Shown piece by piece: positions 10,185 through 19,845 of a stretch of 64,000 bases of DNA. The stretch lies in assembly GCF_030272615.1 (NCBI RefSeq), contig NC_081413.1, positions 162,376,849 to 162,440,848 of the forward strand. The letters run 5' to 3'. The DNA comes from Cryptomeria japonica (Eukaryota > Streptophyta > Pinopsida > Cupressales > Cupressaceae). The notes below the pieces were generated by a model. The model was not told the DNA's origin. It searched no databases and saw only the letters and a program-made list of their open reading frames with translations. Each line of letters begins with the position of its first letter. Within the stretch, counting starts at the first letter, position 1. A program made the position numbers and the translations under genes.

Positions 10185-13100
10185 TTAAGTCTCTACCCGT
10201 GAGGGTATAACCCCAAGCTGTTCTCTGAGATATTCAAAATTTTCCTTAGGCAAAGGCTTAGTAAAGATGTCTGCAATTCGCACTTTAGTATTCACATAAA
10301 CCAATCTCACTTCTTTTGCTTCAACATTCTCTTTCATAAAATTGTATTTGATAGAAACATGTTTAGTTTTAGAGTGAAATACCAGATTCTTAGATATATC
10401 AATTGCTATTGAATTGTCACAATAGATGATTATAGGTTCTTTACATTTTACCTTTATGTCCTTCAACATTTGCTTAATCCATAATACCTGAGTACAATTA
10501 TTGTTGTTGCAACATATTTTGATTCTGCTGTTGATAATGATGTACAACTTTGTTTCTTGCTCAACCATGAAATCAATCTGCTACCAAGAAAGAATGCCCC
10601 ACCGGTGGTGCTCTTTTTGTCATTACATCTCCTACCCAATTAACATCAGTGTATGCACATAAATCAAAATTTTCATCTTTAGGATACCATAAACCAAGAT
10701 TTGTTGTGCCTTGCAGATACTAGAAAATTCTTTTTACTCCTGATTCATGATTTTCTCTAGGATTACTCTAAAATCTTGAAGTAATACACACTGCATTCAT
10801 TATATTAGGTCTTGTTTGTGTCAAATACAGTAAACCTCCAATCATAGATTTGTATCTTATCGGATTAACAGGAGCTGAATCATCCTTCAATAATAGTTTA
10901 TCAGTTGTAGTCATAGGAGTACTTACCAGTTTAGAGTTTTCCATACCAAATTTCTTCAGTAATTCCTTCAAGTACTTTTATTGACATAAGAATATACCTT
11001 TATCAGTCTGTAAAATCTGCAATCCTAAAAATAATTTTATCTCCCCAATCATAGACATTTCAAATTCTTCCTGCATCTTATTAGAAAAGTCTTTACACAA
11101 TCCATCTTCTCCTCCAAAAATGATGTCATCAACAAAAAATTCAATAACCAAAATGTCTTCCCTAGTCACTTTGTAATATAAGTTGCTCTCAAAATTACCT
11201 TTGGTGTAACCAAGCTTCAAAAGATATTTGTCCAATCTAGCATACCAAGCTCTAGGAGCTTGCTTCAATCCATATAAAGATTTCATTAATATGCAAACCA
11301 TATCTTTATAATTTGTCAATGAAAATCCATCAGGTTGTTCAATGTAAACTTCCTCTTTAAGATCACCATTTAGAAATGCACATTTAACATCCATTTGATA
11401 TACTTTATATTTCTTGTGTGCTACAAATGGAAGAAATAATCAAACTGCCTCAATTCTAGCTACCGGTGCAAAGGTTTCATTGTAATAAATTCCCTCTTTC
11501 TGTGAATAACCTTTACACACTAATCTTGATTTGTTTCTGATTACCTTACCATCTTCATTAAGTTTTTTTCTGAATACCCATTTTGTTCCAATTACATTTT
11601 TATTTTAGGCCGGGGAACTAATGTCCATGTATTGTTCTTTTCAATTTGTTCCAATTCATCTTCCATAGCTTTAATCCAATGTTTATCTTCACATGCCTCA
11701 ATGATAGATGCTGGTTCAATTTTAGAAATTAAACATACCTCTTCATTTGCTAGTCTTCCTCTTGTCTTAACTCCTTGATACTTATTCCCAATTATCTGAC
11801 TTTCAGAGTGTTTCAGTCTTACATACCTGGGTGTGTTCACTTGATGTTGTTCTTTAGTCACTGTGGAATTATTTGATGATGCTGATGTGACTGGATCAAT
11901 ATTCTGTACTGATGCACTCTGTATAGGTTCATTTGTGATTATCTCAACTACCGGTTCAAAATCCATAGACCTCGAATTTCCTCTAAAGTGTTCATCTATC
12001 TTCACATTTGTACTCTCAATGATTTTCTGCAGTCTTTTATAAAAACATCTATATGCTTTTCTCTTAGATGAATAACCAAGAAATATTCCTTCATCACTTC
12101 TAGGATCAAATTTGCCAATATACTCATCTCTCCTAATGTAACATTTGCTTCCAAATATTCTAAAGTACTTAAGAGTAGGAATATTATCAAACCATAATTC
12201 ATAGGGTGTCTTACTGGTTTCACCTTTGATGTGAACTTTGTTGAAAGTGTAAACTGTTGTATTCACTACTTCTCTCCAATACACATGAGGTAGATTTGCT
12301 TCTGATACCATGCTTATAGTTGCATCCAAAATAGTTCTATTCTTTCTTTCCACAACTCCATTTTGTTGAGGTGTTCGAGGTGTTGATAGTTGTCTTCTAA
12401 TTCCATTCACTTCACAAAATGTATTGAACTCTTTAGATGTAAATTCGCCTCCTTGTTCTGATCTTAAACATTTGATTTTCTTATTGGTTTCATTCTCTAT
12501 AAGTGCCTTGAATAATTTGAATTTCCCAAAAGCTTCTGATTTTTCCTTGAGAAAGGTAACCCAACACATTCTAGAATAATCATCAATGATTAGCATAAAG
12601 TATCTATCACCCTATAGACTTCTTATTCTTTCCGGACCACATAAGTCAGTATGAATTAAATCAAGAACATCATTGGATTTCTCACAAATACTCTTGAAAG
12701 TTGTTCTAACTTGCTTTCCCATTTGACATTCCTTACATATCGGATAATGAGGTTATACAATCTTAGGTAGTTCTCTTACTTCCTTAGATGAACTAATCTT
12801 TACAATGCAATCAAAATTTACATGGCAGAGTCTTTTATGTCATAACCAACTTTCATCAATATGTGCAATCAAGCATGTCTTTTCATTATTATTGAAATGA
12901 AAGATATTACCTCTAGTCTGATTACCGGTTGCAATTTCTAAGCTAGTTCTATTCATGATTTTGCATTTACCATTCTTGAATTGTAGCTGAAATCCTTTTT
13001 CAACTAATTGACCAACACTCAAAAGATTATGCTTCAAACGTTTAACATAATAAACATTGTCAGTATTGTGCTTACCATCAAAAGATATAGTGCCTTTTCC

Positions 13101-13263
13101 TCTCATCAAACAAGCTTTGTCATCTCCAAATATTACTAGACCTCCATTGTATTCCTGAAAAGATAAGAATTTACTTTTATCACCAGTCATATGATGTGAA
13201 CATCCGGAATCTATAATCCATGCATTCTTTTCTTCAATTTTAGTTGCCAGGGCCTCCTCTACC
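10185..13263 (-). pseudogene. pol: Copia-C pol remnant: protease, integrase, RT, RNase H
   Basis: This is the pol polyprotein of Ty1/copia, N to C from 13263 down. The protease core WIIDSGCSHHMTG (about 13220-13180) has its Asp-Ser-Gly. It is followed by the GAG-pre-integrase block (LKHNLLSVGQL; HKRLCH; CKECQMGK). The integrase core is open from 12596 to 11592 (334 residues): MLIIDDYSRMCW, LRSEQGGEFTSKEF and VVERKNRT. The second catalytic Asp, expected in an RSDNGGE-type motif, reads Glu. RT blocks follow: [20 protein letters not shown] (11394), [14 protein letters not shown] and [10 protein letters not shown]. The frame breaks between integrase and RT and again after 10978. RNase H remains with IADIFTKPLP and ends at 10185. 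Stops such as SWL-stop-HKR and SL-stop-GDRYF fit TGG or CAG mutations. It lies just inside the LARD's left target duplication, which cuts the protease linker. Confidence 0.92.
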
Positions 13264-13268
13264 GGTAG

Positions 13269-14937
13269 TGTAGCATCGTAAATTGTACGCACTTGCTAGG
13301 GTGGTACAATTTCACACCTAGTTTAGCACCCGCCTTGGCGCATTTTGCATTTTGCATTCCATTTCCCCTTCAGCACTTAATTAATTAAATTAATTAGGTC
13401 TAAGGTCCTATTTTATCATCTCCTACATCATAAAATTGGGCCCTTTCATTAAAGTGTGCCCCTTTCATTTTATTCTTCCAATACATCATTTAATCAAAAA
13501 CCCTAATTAGGTCCTATTTTGAACTTGGGGGCTTGATTTCGGGGGTCAAAACATCTCGAAATCAGCTATAACTTCGGGATTCTCTCTAAAATCATCATAT
13601 CCGACGGCCCTGAAAATTTGGTGAAAAGTTGTCGGGACCATGGCGCCCGACGTGCACATGGTCCCGGACATTTTTCCCAAAATTTTAGGAGCGTGCTCCA
13701 ATCATAAAATAAAGCTTAACCCCAAGAAATTGGTGGGAGATTCAATCTCTAGGTCGGCCAAAAGTTGAAATTAAGACCTAGGGTTTCATACATAAGAGCT
13801 CTCTTTCTTCATTTGAAGGGATCGGAATTTTGGCTTTGGAGGACCTTCTATGCAGCGAAAGAGCAGATCTTTGAAGACTTCAATAACATTCAACATCCAT
13901 CCATCAAGCATTCATCAATTTCATTCATTTAGGGCTTGGGAGACATTGAAGAACAATAGGAGATTACCGACTGAAGATTGGCTTGTACTCCTCCCTTGAG
14001 GGTTGGGTATGATTTCATGTTGTTTTCATGTCTTTGCATAAGCTTCAATATATCCTTTATTCATGCTTTAGATCACTTTGCATCTTGATTTAGAGCATTT
14101 ACATTATCATTTACAAGCAATTAGGGTTTACTTTCTAGGTTGCTCTAGTTTGCTTTCTTGCATTTAAGGACCTTGCACACACACTAGGTCTGCACACACA
14201 ATACATTTTACAATACAACTTGGCTATTCGTGGAGGTGGAAATCAGCGAAGCGGGGGTTTGACTAAGGCAAAACCCTATATAGCCGCCCACCACACCTTT
14301 TCAGATATAAGTGCAGGTTTCGGAATTCGGACGACGCCGCAAGTTATAGATCCGAAAGAAGCAGACTGAGACCGACCTTCCCACCAAATTTCAAAGCAAA
14401 AGACCAGGACAGGGGCGTGGGGCGCCCTGGTCCTGCCAGGACAGGGGCGCTAGGCGCCCTAGTCCCTGGGATAGGGGTGCTGGGTGCCCTGGTCCTCCTG
14501 ACAGACAGCATTTTCAACATTTTTGACAGCTTTTCCAGAGTGCAAAACAGCAGTTTTCGAAGCAGTTTCAGGGGCAGAATCAGGACAGTGGCACCCGCGC
14601 CCCCGTCCCGAACATTTTCAGTCAGATTTTAACTCTGGGTATGCATTTGCATTCTTGTCTTGTCCTTGTGTTTACAGCTTTCCATTGTTTAAGTTGAATT
14701 CTGCAATCTTGTTATTAGTTCATACTTGCACTTTGGGGTTAGGGATTGAACTTGCATCATTTTATCTTTCAATTGCAACAAAGGAATAGAAATCCTAATA
14801 GGTAGCCCGTGGTTCTCTCTTCCACAAAAAGAAGTAGCCAATTGTGTGATACCTCTAGGCTCTTTCGTATTCCACAAATGTGTGGTTGAAAGTGAGATTA
14901 GGGCATGTTTGCTTAGTCTCGCTTTTTCCCCCACACA
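13269..14937 (+). repeat. LARD 5' LTR (1669 bp)
   Basis: It begins TGTAGCATCG and ends CCCACACA directly before the PBS. It contains a TATATAG box-like sequence at 14277-14283 and, about 120 bp further on, the GC-rich tandem hairpins at 14404-14500. Promoter assignment is inferred. Confidence 0.95.
14404..14500. repeat. Triple GC-rich tandem hairpin in the LARD 5' LTR
   Basis: Three imperfect units of about 32 bp each fold on themselves (CAGGACAGGGGCG...GGCGCCCTGGTCCTG). The sibling copy in the 3' LTR lies at 20981-21077, where the third unit is a nearly perfect hairpin (GGACAGGGGCGC-ta-GGCGCCCTGGTCC). Short frames across it (Gly/Ala/Leu/Pro) are repeat artefacts. Confidence 0.85.
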
Positions 14938-14940
14938 TTT

Positions 14941-14960
14941 TGGTGAACCCAACGTGAATC
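14941..14960 (+). promoter_or_regulatory. LARD primer-binding site
   Basis: The sequence TGGTGAACCCAACGTGAATC starts 3 nt after the LTR. The Tat element has the same 20 nt with one difference (minus strand of 47397-47416), so both probably use the same tRNA primer. I do not assign the tRNA species. Confidence 0.85.
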
Positions 14961-15103
14961 TATCATTGCTTCTTCTTGCATTGCATTTGTTAGATCTAGA
15001 TCTAGATTTAGTGTGTTTTCATTTCATTTTCATTAAAAAGAAAAAAAGAAAAAAAAAGCGTGTTTCTTTGCATTGTGTGTTTAAAATTTTATGCAATTTC
15101 AAA

Positions 15104-18100
15104 ATGTCAGATTTTTATTTGCAAGATGTTCATATTTATGATGATTATGAGTTAGATGAAGCTTTAGATGAATTTTTGAAACCTAAATATACCAAACCTT
15201 CATTTTACCAAAAACTCATAAACATTGTTACTATGCCATTTCATTGTGATGAGAAAGATAAGTCGAATGATTCCTCTCAAGGGTACATTCCTATCAGCTC
15301 TTCCACTAAATCTAGTAACATGGTTGTTTTCAATGATCCCCTCTATGAAGAGATATCTCCTTTTGAATCAAAAGATAAACCTTTTAATAGATATGATCAT
15401 GCTTTGTTGAATGATGCCCTTGATGCCTTTGTGTCTCCTAAAAAACACTCCCTTCATGAGGATCCTTTTGTGCAAGAAGATGACATTATCCCTACATTTC
15501 CTAGTGATGGCCTTTCCTTTTCCAACAAAATTCCCACTAGAGATGATGAATTAATGGTAAATGCTTACCCTTCTCCTAAAGTTGGTCTTACCCATAAGCA
15601 TCCCTTAGAGAAAGAAGATGAAATAATAAGCAATTTCCTTAATTCTCTCTCCCCTATTGAACATATTTTGAGGAAAGAGGATGAGTTTAACACATCTATT
15701 GATGCTCTCCCTCCTAAGGATGCAGAATTAATAAACAATGTTATCTCCTCTCCCGAAATTGACAATGCTTCAAACATTCCTTTCAACAACTTCACTATTT
15801 GGGATGAACCATTAGAAGAAGGTGTAGATTATTCTCTATCCCATGAGAGAACCCTAGCCAAAGGGGATGAAATCAAGATTGAAAACTCCCTTGATATTTT
15901 CTCACCTTCCTTGAATCTCAATTATTCTCCCTCTAAAAATAAAGCATCTCCCTCTCCTCAACTTGGTTCTACTCATAAGGAAACCCTAGTTCAAAGCAAG
16001 ATGGTGAACATCTCTTTCAAAGATCTCCCTCTCAAAAGTGAGACTTTAGAGAGTAATGTTGATCCTTCTCCTAGAGAGTTTATTCCCCATGTAGATCCTT
16101 TGATGATAGAGGATGATATGACCTTTCCTAGTATTACTCTTCCTACTAGAACATTAGTGCCTACCCCTTGTCTCTCTCCTAAAATTGATTTAATCCGTGA
16201 TAAGATTTTAGTGCAAGAGAAGACTATCAAAAATTCTTCCAACACTTTTGTCCATTCCTCTAAACCATCCTTAATCAATTTGATACATGTGAATGAGACA
16301 CCTAACAAACCTCTCTTCACTGTCCAAGGTGCTTGTCCTTCTCAAAATTCTCAACCTTTAAATAAGCCTATCTTAGTGGTTCAAGGTGGTTATGCTAATG
16401 ATTCGTTTTGCACTCCTAAGAAACCTATTATTACTTTGCAAGGAGGTTATTCTACTAAGAGCCCTTATGAGTATGCTAAGCAACTGACTAGAGAGAGTTA
16501 TCATGCGGTTGCCCATACCTATAACACAAGAAACAATACGCAACCTAATCCTCCTCCAGTTATCCCCACTTTGCTTCCTCCTTCCCAACCTATTCTTCCT
16601 CAAGCTCCTCATATTTCACAAATGCTTAGTAAGGACTATGATCTCATAGAACAACTTAAAACTACCCCTGCTAAGATATCCCTTTGGGATTTGATCCAAA
16701 CTTCTTCCGCTCATCATGGAATGTTACAAGATGCCTTGAAAGATTTGAATGTTCCTCCACCTAATACATCTAGTAATATAGTGTCTTTGGTTAACTCTGT
16801 GATGAATCCTAAAGCTCAAATTGTGTTTACCCAAGATGAGTTGCCTACTAGTGAAATTCAACAACAATATGATCCCTTGATGATTGTGGTTATCATAAAT
16901 GACACTGCTATAAGACGAACACTGGTAGATAATGGCTCTGGCCTTAATGTGTGTAGTATTAATCTATTGCATAAGATGAATGTGGATACATCCCTTATTG
17001 AGCCTGACTCTCATCCCATTCGAGGCTTTGATAATGGTGCTAAGTCTTCATTAGGTATTATCACCTTACCGATCACAGTGGGACCTGTTACTTTGCCTAC
17101 TCCTATCCATGTTATGTCGGGAAATCTAACATACAACTTGTTATTAGGGAGACCTTGGATTCACAGTATGCAAGTTGTCCCCTCTACATTGCATAGACAA
17201 GTTAAATTCATTTATAACAATAAGACATATACCTTGATAGGTGATACTAATTTTCAAGCTTGTTTGCAAACATCTACTTCCAAAGGGAGTTCTTCTAAGC
17301 CTTCCTCTTCTAGTAATGACTCTTTGAACAAGATACCTATGGATGAATCATCACCCTCTAATAATCAAAATTCTTTGGATGAGTTTGAAGCTCCTGAAGA
17401 AGATCCTTCTCGACTTGAATCTACACATGAAAAGGCTTTTGATCCTGAGAAGGTTCTCGCAGAAGACGATTGGGGATCTCTTGATTTCACTCCCACCTTC
17501 GTAGGTGAGTATAGGGTTCCTCCTAGAGAGCTTAAAGTTAAAGAGAAGGAAGAAACTAGAGATCAATCAGTCTTACTTGAACCTATGAGCAATAATTTTG
17601 TGGCCGCTTCTCAAACTTCTTCTCCTCACACTTCTAATTCTGAAGGATTTGATTCTTTGTCTTATGAAAAACCACCTTCTCTTCCTGAAATGGCTGATCG
17701 TTATGGTCGTGGTTTTTGCATTTTTGCTAAGCATGGGTATCATGGAAATGGTTGTGGCGCTCATGAACAAGGGATAAAAGTTCCTCTAGAGACTAATTTT
17801 CACAATTATGCCTTTGGACTCGGCTATAATCCCTGCAAACGTACCAAAGCATCTAAAAGACCATCTCTCAATGTGAATGCTATATTTAGTAGTGATGATG
17901 ATCTCACTTCAACTAAATCATCTTCTACTTCTATCAACTCTCATTCCCCTCATAAGGAAATCTTGGCGATGAACAAATCTCTTAATGACTCCCCTCAAAT
18001 TTCTAAGTCCACTTATGAATCTTTATCTCCTATTCATCATAAAGTCCTTTTCTCTAGGGATAAGGCTCTAATAAATTATACTCATCCCTCTTATAAGATT

Positions 18101-18220
18101 TCTTGTGACTTTTCTTCTTCAATTTTTATCATTTTATACATGTTTTTGATCTCACTTATAGTTGAACATTTAACATGTCATATTCAAATACCTCATTCAA
18201 TCTATCATGTCTTTAAATAA
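15104..18220 (+). CDS. LARD ORF: intact retropepsin plus G-patch-like protein, 1038 aa
   Basis: I take the ATG at 15104 (MSDFYLQDVHIYDDYELDEA). The frame is open further upstream into the LTR, but only through leader sequence with non-ATG starts. Residues about 1-115 are acidic and hold a doubled motif (LDEALDEFLKPK and LNDALDAFVSPK). Residues about 112-400 are at least six degenerate repeats of 38-45 residues of the type L-x-x-E-D-E-I ... LP-x-x-x-E-L ... SPK. Residues about 400-455 are three 20-residue repeats ending VQGA/VQGG/LQGG. A Pro-rich linker follows, then a retropepsin-like domain with VDNGSGLNVC (Asp609), GIITLPITVGPV and LLGRPWIHSMQVVPSTLH. A G-patch-like segment lies at about 863-895 (ADRYGRGFCIFAKHGYHGNG). 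The C-terminal about 35 residues are hydrophobic and unlike the rest. The PR-to-G-patch layout matches the Tat pol here, but gag, RT, RNase H and integrase are absent. A structural or processing role in trans with a Tat helper is inference. Confidence 0.88.
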   Translation: MSDFYLQDVHIYDDYELDEALDEFLKPKYTKPSFYQKLINIVTMPFHCDEKDKSNDSSQGYIPISSSTKSSNMVVFNDPLYEEISPFESKDKPFNRYDHALLNDALDAFVSPKKHSLHEDPFVQEDDIIPTFPSDGLSFSNKIPTRDDELMVNAYPSPKVGLTHKHPLEKEDEIISNFLNSLSPIEHILRKEDEFNTSIDALPPKDAELINNVISSPEIDNASNIPFNNFTIWDEPLEEGVDYSLSHERTLAKGDEIKIENSLDIFSPSLNLNYSPSKNKASPSPQLGSTHKETLVQSKMVNISFKDLPLKSETLESNVDPSPREFIPHVDPLMIEDDMTFPSITLPTRTLVPTPCLSPKIDLIRDKILVQEKTIKNSSNTFVHSSKPSLINLIHVNETPNKPLFTVQGACPSQNSQPLNKPILVVQGGYANDSFCTPKKPIITLQGGYSTKSPYEYAKQLTRESYHAVAHTYNTRNNTQPNPPPVIPTLLPPSQPILPQAPHISQMLSKDYDLIEQLKTTPAKISLWDLIQTSSAHHGMLQDALKDLNVPPPNTSSNIVSLVNSVMNPKAQIVFTQDELPTSEIQQQYDPLMIVVIINDTAIRRTLVDNGSGLNVCSINLLHKMNVDTSLIEPDSHPIRGFDNGAKSSLGIITLPITVGPVTLPTPIHVMSGNLTYNLLLGRPWIHSMQVVPSTLHRQVKFIYNNKTYTLIGDTNFQACLQTSTSKGSSSKPSSSSNDSLNKIPMDESSPSNNQNSLDEFEAPEEDPSRLESTHEKAFDPEKVLAEDDWGSLDFTPTFVGEYRVPPRELKVKEKEETRDQSVLLEPMSNNFVAASQTSSPHTSNSEGFDSLSYEKPPSLPEMADRYGRGFCIFAKHGYHGNGCGAHEQGIKVPLETNFHNYAFGLGYNPCKRTKASKRPSLNVNAIFSSDDDLTSTKSSSTSINSHSPHKEILAMNKSLNDSPQISKSTYESLSPIHHKVLFSRDKALINYTHPSYKISCDFSSSIFIILYMFLISLIVEHLTCHIQIPHSIYHVFK

Positions 18221-18227
18221 CATTAAT

Positions 18228-18344
18228 GGCTATTATGTTGCCCATCATTATGTGACATTGGTATCTCATTTACTGGGGGCTCATTGTCATTCATGATGGT
18301 ACAATTTCAAGTGCAATCATATTTTTTGAAGCAACATAATAGCC
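18228..18344 (+). other. Long stem-loop directly after the LARD ORF stop
   Basis: A perfect 14-bp inverted repeat, GGCTATTATGTTGC (18228-18241) and GCAACATAATAGCC (18331-18344), starts 8 nt after the TAA at 18218-18220. Inner pairing is also visible: CCATCAT (18242-18248) with ATGATGG (18293-18299), and TGACA (18253-18257) with TGTCA (18285-18289). It could be an RNA packaging, dimerisation or 3'-protection structure. The function is unknown. Confidence 0.75.
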
Positions 18345-19830
18345 TAATTTTCTTGTTCCTATGGGGACAAGAGTGATTTCATATATCTCTTCTTTTTCTT
18401 ATATCCAAATCTCTCCCTAGAAGATTGTGTAAGTCCTTCTCATTGTCCTTTATCCTTGGGAGGCAACGATCTTTTCTTATTTTTATCTAAGGATCCACTT
18501 TTTCCTATTTCATGGATGGTGTGAACTTTATTACTTGAGGTTATTCCTTGTATGCATTTGTTGTTGTTTGTTCAAGGATTCTCTCTTACAAGAGGTGTAA
18601 GTCCTTGACTACAACCTCTTTTGCACTTGGTAAAATACATCTATAATGAATTCACTCTCCTAATTGGGTTAAAAAGAGCATCATCCTTCATTAAGAATCA
18701 CTTTCACCTCGCAAAAGAAGGAAGTATTGCATTCTTATTCTCTTCTTTGTCTTATTCTAGAAGATGTTATATTTGTCTAAGACAATTTCTCTCAGGGATA
18801 GGTGTCTTTTGTACAAAGATATCTTCTCCTCTAAGGATCTCCTTTACACATACTATAGGATATCCCTTCTCAACTATCTTATCCTTGCTTAAAGAGTGCA
18901 AAACTCTCTTGCTTGGATCTATGACATTGTTGCCTTTTTGGGGTATCTTCTTTTGTGATGAAGGTAGGTATCCTTGTTCTAATTTTCTTATGACATAAAC
19001 ATTACACTTTTTGAGCAATGGGTCATTCTCAGAACTAGAGCACAGACTCTTAGAGCGAGATGTCATGCTTTTGTACTATACATATACAGGTTGTAGCATA
19101 CTCGGGCATAGACTCCTATGAGGTGCTTCTAACCTCCCTTACACACACATGCACGAGGTTGAGTGGAACTAGCGGCATAAGGCTAGACTTTCTCACTCTC
19201 CTCCCTTACATGGATCACCTAGACAGACTCTAGGGGCTAGTTTTCCATGTCCTTTTTCCCATGGATCACCTAGACAAGATCTAGGGGTGAGAAGTCCATG
19301 TTTTCTCTCTCACTATTCTTCTCATGGATCACCAATGTGTGTATTCATGCTTTTTTCCTTTCTTTTCTTCTCTTTGCATTTTGTTTCCATTTACATCCTT
19401 CATCTTGTGTTAGAGAACTCTCAAATCCTCACACTCTTTTTTGTGTCGGAATTGAGATTTAGTCCTCTTTCTTACCAAATGATTCTCCATTAGTTTTTGA
19501 TCTCATATCAAATCTTCTTGTGAGCATTTGTCATCAATTTTCTTTAACAATTCGAAGTGGTAAACATGATACCCTGTTTCAACTCACTAAAATTAGCAAG
19601 CCAAAACAGGGGGGGGCATATAGCTACCCTCGAATTTTCATCACCTTCCTTAGTAAGCATTAGGTGATTTTGTGATCTAACGTGTGTTTTGTAGGGTGCG
19701 GTTCCTAACTGTGTACTGCAGATACCGCTGGGGGCTTCGTTCGATAGACTTATGGATATATCCTTTTTCAAATAATGTTTACTTTTATGTACTTTAGCTT
19801 GCATATGCACGTAGTGTTCATATGACCGCT
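18345..19830 (+). other. LARD non-coding 3' interior
   Basis: Stop-rich sequence between the ORF and the PPT. It contains a repeated atggatcacctagacaga(c/t)tctaggggc-type segment (about 19201-19290) and no RT or integrase similarity in any frame. Frames of 60-125 codons on both strands have no recognisable domain. Confidence 0.7.
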
Positions 19831-19845
19831 AAAGTGGGGGCTAAA
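19831..19845 (+). promoter_or_regulatory. LARD polypurine tract
   Basis: AAAGTGGGGGCTAAA lies directly upstream of the 3' LTR start at 19846. Confidence 0.85.

Noticed and set aside
14417-14789. Frames of 71-88 codons in the LARD LTR (and copies near 20994-21366)
   Set aside because: They follow the GC hairpin repeat and LTR sequence; no domain, and present in both LTRs simply because LTRs are identical repeats.
14846-15103. Longer start for the LARD ORF inside the LTR
   Set aside because: The extension begins with GTG, crosses the LTR end and PBS and is Leu/Lys low-complexity; the ATG at 15104 begins convincing protein sequence.
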